NCBI GenBank assembly: GCA_964519145.1
Contig: CAZFHL010000007.1
Span: forward strand, 1 to 22,150
Length of the DNA: 22,150 bases
Direction of reading: 5' to 3'
Origin: CAZFHL01 sp964519145
GTDB lineage: Bacteria > Patescibacteriota > Minisyncoccia > Phycocordibacterales > WO2-35-19
Position 1 is the first letter of the stretch, and every line of letters begins with the position of its first letter. The notes beneath the pieces are model-generated. The model saw only the letters and a program-made list of their open reading frames with translations, did no database searches and was not told the origin of the DNA. Positions 1 through 7,900 of this stretch are shown in pieces. A program made the translations under genes and the position numbers.

Positions 1-3
1 TTC

Positions 4-29
4 GACGACTTTTGAAAAATTTAGTAGTC
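4..29 (-). terminator. possible hairpin after yidC
   Basis: GACGACT (4-10) can pair with AGTAGTC (23-29), six pairs around one G-A mismatch, with a 12-nt AT-rich loop. It lies just downstream of the yidC stop on the minus strand. No clear T-run can be followed because the window ends, so it may be a weak terminator or the edge of something outside the window. Confidence 0.25.
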
Positions 30-36
30 AAACTTT

Positions 37-738
37 CTATTTTAAATTCTTTTTTATATAAAAATCTTGTAAAATACCTACCATATTGCTTACAAACCAA
101 TAAAGAGAGACTACTCCTGATATACTCCATGACACAAAAAACACAACAACAGGGAGTGTAAATTTCATTTGTTTTGCTATTATTTTTGAAATATCTTGAT
201 TATTATCTTCTAAAGGAATATTTGTGTTTATATTTGAAAAATGCATTTGAAAAAATGTACTAATAGAAGCAAGCAGTGCTAAAAACAAACTTTTTTTAGA
301 AATATCAAAAAAACCTAAAAAATACATGGATATATCATTTGGAACACTAATAAAAGAGTATAATATTTCTTTGTTTACATAAGGTAAACCTGATTTCATA
401 AACAAATGGTAAAGTGAGTATATTATAGGTATTTGAATAATAAGTATTAAAATACTGGACAATGGATTTATTTTATTTTCTTTATAAAATTCCATTATTT
501 TTATAGCTTGTTCTTGTTTGTCCTTATATTTTTCTTTTATAGCCAATAATTCTTTATTCTTTTCTTTCATTATATGTTGTGTAATGAAGGATTTTTTTGT
601 TAAAGGATAAAGTATAAACTTTACAACAATAGTTATTATTATTGTAGCTATACCAACATCAATAAAATCTATGTTCAAAATTAGAATTAGAAAATTATAT
701 AAGGGTATATATATAATTGTTTTTAATATATCTATCAT
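37..738 (-). CDS. yidC: membrane protein insertase YidC/Oxa1 family
   Basis: A 233-residue inner-membrane insertase that folds and inserts membrane proteins, with or without the Sec translocon. Several hydrophobic segments are visible: about residues 10-50, 95-115 and 135-165, and a pair at about 190-230. A charged helical region (about 55-90) sits between the first two, matching the coiled-coil cytoplasmic hairpin of the family. The large periplasmic P1 domain of Gram-negative YidC is absent, so this is the short form. It follows rnpA by 6 nt, the conserved rpmH-rnpA-yidC order beside oriC. A lysine in the segment VVKFILYPLT appears to take the place of the groove arginine of other YidC proteins; this is inferred by eye. 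No Shine-Dalgarno precedes the ATG. Confidence 0.92.
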   Translation of the reverse strand: MIDILKTIIYIPLYNFLILILNIDFIDVGIATIIITIVVKFILYPLTKKSFITQHIMKEKNKELLAIKEKYKDKQEQAIKIMEFYKENKINPLSSILILIIQIPIIYSLYHLFMKSGLPYVNKEILYSFISVPNDISMYFLGFFDISKKSLFLALLASISTFFQMHFSNINTNIPLEDNNQDISKIIAKQMKFTLPVVVFFVSWSISGVVSLYWFVSNMVGILQDFYIKKNLK

Positions 739-744
739 TTATTT

Positions 745-1080
745 TTATTTATTTATTAAATTTGAAATTTCAAAAATGTTTAAAATTGATTTTTTAATAA
801 CATCTTTATTATATTCTATTTTAAAAAAAGAAAATCTTATTAGATAATCATTTTTAACCATATTAAGATAGGGGATTATCTCTCTATAAGCAATTCTTCT
901 TAATTTATTCCTTGAAACAGCCTTTTTTGCTATTTTTTTTGAAACACTAACAGAAAATCTAGATTGATTACCTTTATTTTCAATAATCTTAACCAAAAAA
1001 GGTTCTCTTTTATAAGAAAAACCATTATTAGAAAACAAATTATATAAATTTCTAGGTATTCTTCTATTTTTTGGTATCAT
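745..1080 (-). CDS. rnpA: ribonuclease P protein component
   Basis: A 111-residue basic protein that binds the RNase P RNA and helps it remove 5' leaders from pre-tRNAs. The family signature is clear at about residues 50-70 (KKAVSRNKLRRIAYREI, the RNR motif), and the length is normal for RnpA. It starts 1 nt after the rpmH stop and ends 6 nt before yidC, so the three are almost certainly cotranscribed. Residues 15-30 (LFSNNGFSYKREPFLVK) match the usual N-terminal part. The matching RNA gene, rnpB, was not recognised in this window. Confidence 0.95.
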   Translation of the reverse strand: MIPKNRRIPRNLYNLFSNNGFSYKREPFLVKIIENKGNQSRFSVSVSKKIAKKAVSRNKLRRIAYREIIPYLNMVKNDYLIRFSFFKIEYNKDVIKKSILNIFEISNLINK

Positions 1081-1081
1081 A

Positions 1082-1216
1082 TTAAACTGATAATTTTTTT
1101 CTACCCTTTCTTCTGCGGTTTTTTAAAACCTTTGAGCCTGTTGGGCTTTTTGCTCTTTTTAAAAAACCATGAGTTTTAGATCTCTTTCTTTTTTTAGGTT
1201 GATATGTTGTAGACAT
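1082..1216 (-). CDS. rpmH: 50S ribosomal protein L34
   Basis: A 44-residue, very basic protein. The start reads MSTTYQPKKRKRSKTHGF and the rest contains the L34 pattern RAKSPTGSKVLKNRRRKGRKKL. It is a structural protein of the large ribosomal subunit. It is first in the minus-strand rpmH-rnpA-yidC operon, diverging from dnaA across the origin region, with its stop 1 nt before the rnpA ATG. No Shine-Dalgarno is visible; the upstream sequence is almost all A and T. Confidence 0.95.
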   Translation of the reverse strand: MSTTYQPKKRKRSKTHGFLKRAKSPTGSKVLKNRRRKGRKKLSV

Positions 1217-1260
1217 AATATTTTTTGTTAATTTATAAAGTAAATAATATATAAAAGTAC

Positions 1261-1280
1261 TTATTCACAGATTATAAACA
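1261..1280 (+). promoter_or_regulatory. DnaA boxes upstream of dnaA
   Basis: TTATTCACA at 1261-1269 is a perfect match to the bacterial DnaA-box consensus TTATNCACA. It is followed at 1272-1280 by TTATAAACA, one mismatch from consensus. They lie in the 119-nt gap between divergent rpmH and dnaA, where DnaA usually autoregulates its gene and where part of a bipartite origin often sits. The rest of this gap is AT-rich with no other clear motif apart from the dnaA -10 box. Confidence 0.7.
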
Positions 1281-1322
1281 TTTTTAAATACAAATACAAG
1301 TTCCATAAAAATATTTTGAATA

Positions 1323-1328
1323 TATAAT
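1323..1328 (+). promoter_or_regulatory. dnaA -10 box, probably leaderless
   Basis: A perfect TATAAT lies 7 nt before the dnaA ATG (1336). A start site the usual 6-7 nt downstream of the hexamer would fall on or next to the ATG, giving a leaderless mRNA. The hexamer about 17 nt upstream (near 1300-1305) is a poor -35. In so AT-rich a region a chance TATAAT is possible. Confidence 0.45.
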
Positions 1329-1335
1329 AGATTAT

Positions 1336-2676
1336 ATGGATACTAAAGAATTATGGGAAACTGTACAAAAAGATATAGAAAAAACTATATCTAAAGCCAA
1401 TTTTACAACTTGGTTTAAAGATACGAAAATATCAAACTTTGATTCAGGTATTATTTATTTAAGTGTCCCAAATACTTTTGTACAAGAATGGTTGCTTAAA
1501 AAGTATCATCAATCAATATTAAAACTATTAAGACAAGCTTCCGAATCTATACACGCATTAGAGTATGTTATAAAAGAAGATATTAAACAAAAAAATCAAT
1601 TTATACCAATAAAAAGTATTGATATAAAAGAATTACCGTTATCAGAACATTATATAAATAAAGAAGACAATTTAAACCCAAGATATACATTTGAATCATT
1701 TGTTGTTGGGCCATTTAATGAGTTGGCTCATGCAGCTGCTCAAGCTGTAATAAAAAACCCTGGTGGAGCTTATAATCCATTATTTATATACGGAAACACA
1801 GGTCATGGTAAAACTCATTTAATACAATCTATTGGTAATGCTTTAAAAGCAAAAGATTCTAATAAAAAAGTTTGTTATTTAACATCAGAAAAATTTATAA
1901 ATGATTATATTAACTCCGTTCAATCAAATAAAGTTAATCAATTTAAAGATAGTTATAGAAAATATGATCTACTTATAATGGATGATGTTCAGTTTTTATC
2001 TGGAAAAGAAAAAACACAAGAAGAATTATTTCATTTATTTAATACAATGAAAGAAAATAACAAACAAATAGTTTTTTCTTGTGATAAACACCCTAATTTT
2101 GTTGTCGGTTTAGAAGAAAGATTAAAATCAAGATTTTCAGCTGGTATGGTAACAGATATACCAGCACCAGATCAAGAATCTAGAGTTGCTATTATAAAAA
2201 CAAAATGTAGAGGTATTAATTTATTTCTCGATGATAATATTATAGAATATCTAGCTGATTCAATAAAAGGAAATATAAGAGATATAGAAGGGGTTATAAA
2301 TTTAATTGTTTGCCAAACTGAAATTAAAAACAAAACACTTAATTTAAATGAAGTAAAAGAACTTGTTAAAAATAACCTTAAACAAAAGAAATTATTATCT
2401 TACAAAGAAGTTGTTAAAATAATATCTGATTTTTATAAAATAGAAGAAGAGTCTATATATGAAAAAACAAGAAAAAAAGAAATAATAAAACCTAGGCAAA
2501 TAATTATGTATATATTAAGAGAAGATTTTAGTATATCTTACCCATCAATAGGTGAGAAGCTTGGTGGAAGAGATCACACAACAGTTATTCATTCTTGTGA
2601 AAAAATTAAGAATGATATTAAAAATGACTCTTCTTTGTTAAAAGAGATACAAGAAATAAGATCTATAATAAGTTGA
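1336..2676 (+). CDS. dnaA: chromosomal replication initiator DnaA
   Basis: A 446-residue AAA+ ATPase that binds DnaA boxes, melts oriC and recruits the replicative helicase. Visible domains: N-terminal domain I (1-75, with ELWETVQKDIEKTISKANF and the TWFKD segment), a short linker, AAA+ with Walker A GNTGHGKTH near 153, Walker B LLIMDDVQF near 213 and the arginine-finger region RLKSRFSAG near 265, and a C-terminal helix-turn-helix with the DnaA signature GGRDHTTVIHS near 410. It ends at a TGA, which shows TGA is a stop here. DnaA boxes lie on both sides of the gene. There is no Shine-Dalgarno. Confidence 0.98.
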   Translation: MDTKELWETVQKDIEKTISKANFTTWFKDTKISNFDSGIIYLSVPNTFVQEWLLKKYHQSILKLLRQASESIHALEYVIKEDIKQKNQFIPIKSIDIKELPLSEHYINKEDNLNPRYTFESFVVGPFNELAHAAAQAVIKNPGGAYNPLFIYGNTGHGKTHLIQSIGNALKAKDSNKKVCYLTSEKFINDYINSVQSNKVNQFKDSYRKYDLLIMDDVQFLSGKEKTQEELFHLFNTMKENNKQIVFSCDKHPNFVVGLEERLKSRFSAGMVTDIPAPDQESRVAIIKTKCRGINLFLDDNIIEYLADSIKGNIRDIEGVINLIVCQTEIKNKTLNLNEVKELVKNNLKQKKLLSYKEVVKIISDFYKIEEESIYEKTRKKEIIKPRQIIMYILREDFSISYPSIGEKLGGRDHTTVIHSCEKIKNDIKNDSSLLKEIQEIRSIIS

Positions 2677-2871
2677 TTTCTTGTGGATTACTTGTAATAT
2701 AGATTGTGTATAACTTTAACAAAAATGTTGATATAAAATTTATATAATTTTATATACACCATTATAAACAAAAAATATTTTAAAAAAACAAAAAATATAT
2801 TGATAATTATAGATTCATAAGTAATCCACAAATAAACAGTTATTATATAAAAATTCTTTTAATTTAAATAA
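2677..2871. other. probable origin of replication (oriC)
   Basis: The 195-bp dnaA-dnaN gap holds DnaA-box-like sites: TAATCCACA on the minus strand at 2682-2690, a perfect TTATACACA on the minus strand at 2705-2713, TTATAAACA on the plus strand at 2762-2770 (one mismatch), and TAATCCACA on the plus strand at 2822-2830. The outer two belong to a perfect 13-bp inverted repeat, AAGTAATCCACAA, at 2681-2693 (inverted) and 2819-2831. The sequence between is almost pure A/T, suited to be the unwinding element. Location, boxes and the divergent flanking operons together support oriC. The initiation site itself cannot be fixed from sequence. Confidence 0.8.
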
Positions 2872-3972
2872 ATGAAAATAGAATGTGAAAAAGAAATATT
2901 AGAAACAGAAATCCAAAAAGCTTCTAGGTTAGCAAATAAACATCTAACACTTCCTGTTTTGTCTTGTGTACATTTATCTACAAACAATAATAAATTAGTA
3001 ATTAAATCTACTAATTTAGATATTGGTTTAGAGATAGATATAGATGTTGAAACAATAAAAGAAGGTAGTGTTGCAATACCTGCAAATATTTTTTTAAATG
3101 TTTTATTATCTATAAAAAGTAAAAATATTATTATTGAAAAAGTTGAAAATAATATAAAAATAACATCAAAAAATAGCTCATATTTAATAAAATGTCTTCC
3201 TGAAGATGATTTTCCTTTAATACCAAAAATACAAACAGAATTATCTATTAATATAAAAATATCTGATTTTATTTATGGTTTAAAATCTGTTTTATATAGC
3301 GCATCAAATTCTAGTATTAAACCAGAATTAGCTAGTGTTTATATATATAAAAATAATAATAGTTTGTTTTTTGTTTCAACAGATTCTTTTAGATTAGCAG
3401 AAAAGAAAATTAATATAAAGTCTGATTTTGATTTTCCTTCAATTATAATACCTATTAAAAATGTTAATGAAATTATTAAAATATTTAATGAAAAAGATAA
3501 TAATGAAATAAATATTTTATTTGATAAAAATCAAATAGTTTTTAAATCAGAAAATATTTATTTAGTTTCGAGGCTTATAGATGGTAATTTCCCTGATTAT
3601 AAACAAATAATACCAAAAAGTTTTTCTACAAATGTAACTCTTTTAAAAGAAGATATTATAAACACAATTAAATCATCAAATATATTTTCTGACTCTTTAA
3701 ATCAATTAAAATTTAAAATAAATCCAAAAGAAAATAAAACTGAAATAGAAGTAAAAAACAATGATATAGGTGAGTTTAATGAAATAATAACAACAACAAT
3801 AGAAGGTGATATTTTAGAATTAAGTTTTAATAGTAGGTATATTATAGATTGTATGCAATCTATAAACTCGGATAGTATTGTTATGGGATTTGCTGGCCAA
3901 GGTAAACCTCTTTTAATAAAAGGTATTTCTGATAATACTTTTGTTTATATAGTTATGCCTATGAATAAATAA
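2872..3972 (+). CDS. dnaN: DNA polymerase III beta subunit (sliding clamp)
   Basis: A 366-residue ring-forming clamp that tethers polymerases and other partners to DNA; length and three-domain layout are normal. Recognisable parts are the N-terminal block KASRLANKHLTLPVLSCVHL, the FVSTDSFRLAEKK segment near 175-190, the DGNFPDYKQIIP block near 240, and the C-terminal YIVMPMNK ending, equivalent to the VMPMR tail that lines the partner-binding pocket. It follows dnaA across the putative oriC. The 195-nt gap with boxes suggests it has its own promoter. No Shine-Dalgarno; the ATG follows AATTTAAATAA. Confidence 0.97.
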   Translation: MKIECEKEILETEIQKASRLANKHLTLPVLSCVHLSTNNNKLVIKSTNLDIGLEIDIDVETIKEGSVAIPANIFLNVLLSIKSKNIIIEKVENNIKITSKNSSYLIKCLPEDDFPLIPKIQTELSINIKISDFIYGLKSVLYSASNSSIKPELASVYIYKNNNSLFFVSTDSFRLAEKKINIKSDFDFPSIIIPIKNVNEIIKIFNEKDNNEINILFDKNQIVFKSENIYLVSRLIDGNFPDYKQIIPKSFSTNVTLLKEDIINTIKSSNIFSDSLNQLKFKINPKENKTEIEVKNNDIGEFNEIITTTIEGDILELSFNSRYIIDCMQSINSDSIVMGFAGQGKPLLIKGISDNTFVYIVMPMNK

Positions 3973-3974
3973 TT

Positions 3975-4226
3975 ATGTTTAATGTATCAAGTTTTTTAAA
4001 TAGATTTTTAATTTTAGATAAGAATAAAAAAAATAAAACAGATTTAATTATAAAAATTATTAAAAAACACACAAATATATATTTAAATAAAGAAAATATA
4101 ATTTTATCAGATGATTTTTTAAAATTAAAAACAACAAATGTTTTTAAGAATGAAATCTTTTTAAATAAAGATTTAATAATAAAAGATTTCAATGAAAATA
4201 ATATTTTCCTTGAAATAAGATTTTAA
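3975..4226 (+). CDS. small DciA/DUF721-like protein (candidate helicase loader)
   Basis: An 83-residue ORF starting 2 nt after the dnaN stop, so probably cotranscribed and translationally coupled. The C-terminal half resembles DUF721/DciA: alternating strands (NIILSDDFLKLKTTN), then KNEIFLNKDLIIKDFNEN and a final IFLEIRF, matching the family pattern of a lysine-rich helix ending 'N...I..IRF'. DciA is the ancestral bacterial loader or activator of the replicative helicase DnaB and is often encoded next to dnaN or recF-gyrB. The N-terminal tryptophan region typical of DciA is not evident and the protein is short, so the assignment rests on the C-terminal pattern and location. Its stop overlaps the stop of the convergent gene. 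Confidence 0.45.
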   Translation: MFNVSSFLNRFLILDKNKKNKTDLIIKIIKKHTNIYLNKENIILSDDFLKLKTTNVFKNEIFLNKDLIIKDFNENNIFLEIRF

Positions 4227-6334
4227 TTAAAATTGTTTAATTCTGCCCATTTTTGTACTCCATACTCCCATCTTTCTAATTGAGGATCTGAAAATGGATT
4301 TGATGGATATTCACCTCTAGGGTTATCTTTATCAACCCAATTTAATATAGAATGAACTCCACCTATTATGGTATTGTTTTCAACAATACCACCTTGCCAA
4401 ACACCTCTTAATACAGGCTTTAAATCAGTTTGATTCTCTATTAAAGGTTCTTCAAAACTATCACTATTTATTTTATTTAAAGCTATATTCATAAAAGATC
4501 TCCACATAGGGGCAACAATAAATCCAGCAACTTTCTTTTCCATTGGTGTGTTGTTGTTGTTTCCTGCCCAAGCTCCAACCACTATATTTGGTGTATAACC
4601 AATTATCCAAGCATCTTTATAATCATTTGTTGTACCTGTTTTTACAGCAACATCTTTGTTTTCAAAATAAAGAGCAGAAGAGAATCCAAAAGCTGGAGCC
4701 CTAGCATTGTTATCTGATAATATATTAGATATTTTTAAAGCTATTTCTTTATCTAAAATATTTTTTTGAATAACATCTTTTTTATATAAAATATTCCCGT
4801 CTTTATTTTTTATTTCAATTATAGGATTTATTTCTGATTTAATACCATTATTTGCAAATACTCCATAAGCACTAGTTATTTCAAGAGGGGTAACTTCTCC
4901 ACCTCCAAGCACAAGTGTGAGTCCATAATCACCACTATTTTTTAATGATTCCATACCCATATCTTTTGCTAATTTAATAGAATTATTTAAACCTGCCAGA
5001 TAAAGAACTTTTACTGATGGTATGTTCAGAGATTGAGCCAAAGCATTTCGGAGTGTAACAGGACCTCTAAATAAATTGTCATAATTTTCTGGGGCATAAC
5101 AACCATTTCCTGTTGTTAGATCATTTATTTTACAAGATGTGGAAAATTGTGTTTTTACATCAAATAATACTGTTTCCGGGGTATAACCTTTTTTAAAGGC
5201 CTCTGCGTACACAAAAGGTTTAAATGTTGAACCAGGTTGTCTTTTAGCTAAAACAACATTAAAGGCACCATCTATTTCTTTATCAAAATAATTTCTAGAT
5301 CCAACCATTGTTAAGATGTCACCATTTTTTGGATCTATTGCTATAAGTGAACCGTTTTCAGCATTAAATTTCTTTTTATTTTCTGTTGCATAATCAAAAA
5401 CAGTTTTTTCTGCCACTTCTTGTAATTTATAATCAAGACTTGTTGTTATTTTAAGGCCTCCTTTTTTTATAAAATCTTCTCCATATTTTTTATTTAATAT
5501 TTCTATAATATAAAATATAAAGTGTGGTGCTTTTATACTAAAATCTTTTTTATTTATAAAAACAACATTTTCTTTTTTGGCTTCTTCAAGTTCTTCTTCT
5601 GTTATGAAACCAGATTTAAACATTTCTTTTAATACCAGATTTTTTCTTTCATCTAATTTTTGTCTGTTTTTACCATAAGGAGAATAAAAACTAGGTGCTT
5701 TTGGTAATGCTGCTAAATAAGCAGCTTCTGCTAAAGAAACATTAGATGAGTCTTTGTTAAAAAAATTTTGACTAGCTTCTTCTACTCCATATATAACACC
5801 TCCATAAGGTATTTCATTTAGATACATCTCAAGAATTTGGTTTTTGTTTATAGTTTTTTCTAGTTTTATAGCAATAACCCACTCTTTTAATTTTCTCGAT
5901 ATTAATTTTTCACTTGTTAGTATAGAGTTTTTTACAACTTGTTGAGTTATTGTAGAACCACCTTGACTAAAATTTAGACTAAATAAATTTACTAATACTG
6001 CTCTTAAAAAAGATTTAGGTTTTATTCCTATATGTGTGTAAAATTCTTTATCTTCTATTGCTATAGTTGCATTTTTTATATAAGGAGATATTTCATCAAT
6101 AGAAACAATACTTCTTCTTGTGTCTCCACCTGTATCATATAAAAGGAATTCTCCTGTTTTATCATAAATTTTTGTTGATTCTGATACTCGTCTCTCATTT
6201 ACTGATTCTGGAGTTGGTATTTTAAATGTGCTTATCCAAAAAATAATAAACGATAATAATATTAAAAATATTGATGTAAAAAATATTATCAATGTTTTAA
6301 ATAAATCTTTGTGTTTTTTTATAAAATAAATCAT
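4223..6334 (-). CDS. class A penicillin-binding protein (PBP1A-like)
   Basis: A 703-residue bifunctional peptidoglycan synthase acting outside the membrane. One N-terminal membrane anchor spans about residues 13-37. The GT51 glycosyltransferase motifs follow: EDKEFYTHIG (94-103, catalytic Glu94), GGSTITQQ (125-132), RKLKEWVIAIKLEK (147-160) and ILEMYLNEIPYG (167-178). The transpeptidase has STFK (369-372, nucleophile Ser369), SLN (435-437) and KTG (565-567), so both activities look intact. It diverges from tyrS with 63 nt between starts. Its TAA stop (4223-4225) overlaps the stop of the convergent gene at 4224-4226, leaving no room for a terminator between them. Confidence 0.95.
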   Translation of the reverse strand: MIYFIKKHKDLFKTLIIFFTSIFLILLSFIIFWISTFKIPTPESVNERRVSESTKIYDKTGEFLLYDTGGDTRRSIVSIDEISPYIKNATIAIEDKEFYTHIGIKPKSFLRAVLVNLFSLNFSQGGSTITQQVVKNSILTSEKLISRKLKEWVIAIKLEKTINKNQILEMYLNEIPYGGVIYGVEEASQNFFNKDSSNVSLAEAAYLAALPKAPSFYSPYGKNRQKLDERKNLVLKEMFKSGFITEEELEEAKKENVVFINKKDFSIKAPHFIFYIIEILNKKYGEDFIKKGGLKITTSLDYKLQEVAEKTVFDYATENKKKFNAENGSLIAIDPKNGDILTMVGSRNYFDKEIDGAFNVVLAKRQPGSTFKPFVYAEAFKKGYTPETVLFDVKTQFSTSCKINDLTTGNGCYAPENYDNLFRGPVTLRNALAQSLNIPSVKVLYLAGLNNSIKLAKDMGMESLKNSGDYGLTLVLGGGEVTPLEITSAYGVFANNGIKSEINPIIEIKNKDGNILYKKDVIQKNILDKEIALKISNILSDNNARAPAFGFSSALYFENKDVAVKTGTTNDYKDAWIIGYTPNIVVGAWAGNNNNTPMEKKVAGFIVAPMWRSFMNIALNKINSDSFEEPLIENQTDLKPVLRGVWQGGIVENNTIIGGVHSILNWVDKDNPRGEYPSNPFSDPQLERWEYGVQKWAELNNFN

Positions 6335-6397
6335 AAAGGTTTAGTACAATATATCACTTTTTGTGTTATAATTCTAGGAATTAAGAATTTTAAATAT

Positions 6398-7603
6398 ATG
6401 CAAACAAATACAGATCCAAAAAAAATAGAAGAATTACTTACAAGATCAGTAGATTCTATTTATCCCACAAAAGAGGCTCTGAAGACAATGCTTTTATCTG
6501 GTATGCAATTAAGGGTATATATGGGTATAGATCCAACAGCTACATATGTGCATCTAGGTCATGCTACAAATTATTTAATGTTTAAAAAATTTCATTCCCT
6601 CGGACATAAGGTGATAGTTTTGGTCGGAGATTTTACGGCTATGATAGGGGATCCTAGTGATAAATCATCTGCAAGAAAAAGATTAACAAAAGAAGATGTT
6701 TTAGAAAATTTGAAAACTTTTAAAAACCAAATAGGTAAAATATTAAATTTTGAGGATACAGAAAATCCAATAGAGTTTAGATTTAATTCAGAATGGTTAT
6801 CAAAACTAAATTTTGAGGACATAGCAGATTTAGCGTCAAATTTTACAGTTCAACAAATGATAGAGAGAGATAATTTTCAAAAAAGACTTAAAGAAAACAA
6901 ACCTCTTTATGTGCATGAGTTTCTGTATCCATTGATGCAGGGATATGATTCTGTTGCGCTTGATTGTGATATTGAAGTTGGTGGTACAGATCAGACATTT
7001 AATATGTTGGCTGGTAGAACATTATTAAAAAATTATAAAAACAAAGAAAAAGTTGTTATTACAACCACTTTGCTTGAAAATCCAAAAACTGGTGAGAAAT
7101 TAATGAGTAAGAGTTTAGGAACAGGTGTTGGATTAGACCTTGATGCTAATAATATGTTTGCAAAGATTTTAGCATTACCAGATGAAGCAATAAATCAAAT
7201 GTTTGTTGATTGTACAGAACTTTCGATAGAAGAAATAGATAAAATATTAAAAGATCTGGATAAAAATAAGAATTTTAAAGAAGTGAAAGTTTTGTTAGCA
7301 AAAGAAATTGTATCTATATATCATAACAAAGAACTAGCAGAAAAGGCAGAGGAAGCCTTCAACTCTGTTTTTAGAGACGGAGCAATACCAGAAGATGTTT
7401 TAGAAGTAGCAGGAGAAGGAAAGTTTTTAATGGATGTTTGTTTGGAAAATGGTTTAGTAGAGTCTAAAAGCGAGTTTAAAAGGCTTGTAGGGGAGGGTGC
7501 AGTGATAGATATGGAAAATAAAGAGAAAATAGAAAGTTTTGATTTTGTAGCAAAAAAAACAGTATATAAAATAGGAAAAAGGAGATTTATAAAAATGAGA
7601 TAG
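6398..7603 (+). CDS. tyrS: tyrosyl-tRNA synthetase
   Basis: A 401-residue class I aminoacyl-tRNA synthetase that charges tRNA-Tyr. Visible: the ATP-binding HIGH variant HLGH at 52-55 within GIDPTATYVHLGH, the KMSKS-type loop KLMSKSLG near 233, and a C-terminal S4-like RNA-binding domain (about 340-401, ENGLVESKSEFKRLVGEGAV). The GIDPTA form is the TyrZ-like type. The open frame runs upstream to 6311, but homology begins at MQTNTDPKKIEELL, and the upstream part overlaps the divergent gene start and a TATAAT at 6367-6372, so the ATG at 6398 is preferred. Its last codons and TAG stop lie in the left arm of a 27-bp hairpin. Confidence 0.95.
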   Translation: MQTNTDPKKIEELLTRSVDSIYPTKEALKTMLLSGMQLRVYMGIDPTATYVHLGHATNYLMFKKFHSLGHKVIVLVGDFTAMIGDPSDKSSARKRLTKEDVLENLKTFKNQIGKILNFEDTENPIEFRFNSEWLSKLNFEDIADLASNFTVQQMIERDNFQKRLKENKPLYVHEFLYPLMQGYDSVALDCDIEVGGTDQTFNMLAGRTLLKNYKNKEKVVITTTLLENPKTGEKLMSKSLGTGVGLDLDANNMFAKILALPDEAINQMFVDCTELSIEEIDKILKDLDKNKNFKEVKVLLAKEIVSIYHNKELAEKAEEAFNSVFRDGAIPEDVLEVAGEGKFLMDVCLENGLVESKSEFKRLVGEGAVIDMENKEKIESFDFVAKKTVYKIGKRRFIKMR

Positions 7604-7658
7604 AATAACATAAACAAAAAACACCTTCCGATGTTTTTTGTTTATGTTATTCTATCTC
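7597..7658. terminator. 27-bp perfect hairpin, bidirectional terminator
   Basis: Bases 7597-7623 and 7632-7658 are perfect reverse complements, with the 8-nt loop CCTTCCGA. The stem has an A-run on the left and a T-run on the right near the loop (AAAAAACA / TGTTTTTT). It lies between convergent tyrS and a small acidic ORF and contains the stop codons of both (TAG at 7601-7603 on plus, TAA at 7647-7649 on minus). Shared bidirectional termination, and protection of both mRNA 3' ends, is the simplest reading. Confidence 0.7.
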
Positions 7659-7796
7659 TCCTGATTCTTCATCATCTACAACATGCATATTGTTGTCTTC
7701 TAAACCATCTTCATCTTCACCAACCATATCATCATCTGGAATAATATGTGAAAAATCTTGTAGACCATCATCGTCTTTTATTTCATCGTCACTCAT
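7647..7796 (-). CDS. small highly acidic hypothetical protein
   Basis: A 49-residue ORF beginning MSDDEIKDDDGLQDFSHI and ending EESGEIE. It contains about ten glutamate and fourteen aspartate residues and only one lysine, with no predicted membrane segment or known motif. Such composition suggests an unstructured polyanionic peptide (nucleic-acid mimic, chaperone-like or ion-binding), but no function can be assigned. The clean start, absence of internal stops and the fact that the terminator hairpin overlaps its stop favour a real gene. No Shine-Dalgarno is present. A low-complexity chance ORF remains possible. Confidence 0.5.
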   Translation of the reverse strand: MSDDEIKDDDGLQDFSHIIPDDDMVGEDEDGLEDNNMHVVDDEESGEIE

Positions 7797-7900
7797 TTTT
7801 TTAAATAAATTATTTATAATTTACAGTTTAAAAACTGAATAAATAATTTTTAACATATTAAAATAATTTTGCAATATCTTATTGTTTAAATGTGGATATC

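Noticed and set aside
1..36. Possible fourth copy of the folded element at the left window edge (GACTTTTG and AAAAATTTAGTA shared with other copies)
   Set aside because: Only short AT-rich matches are available and the rest lies outside the window.
6311..6397. Upstream start for tyrS giving 29 extra residues
   Set aside because: It overlaps the start of the divergent PBP gene and a TATAAT box, and homology begins at the ATG at 6398.
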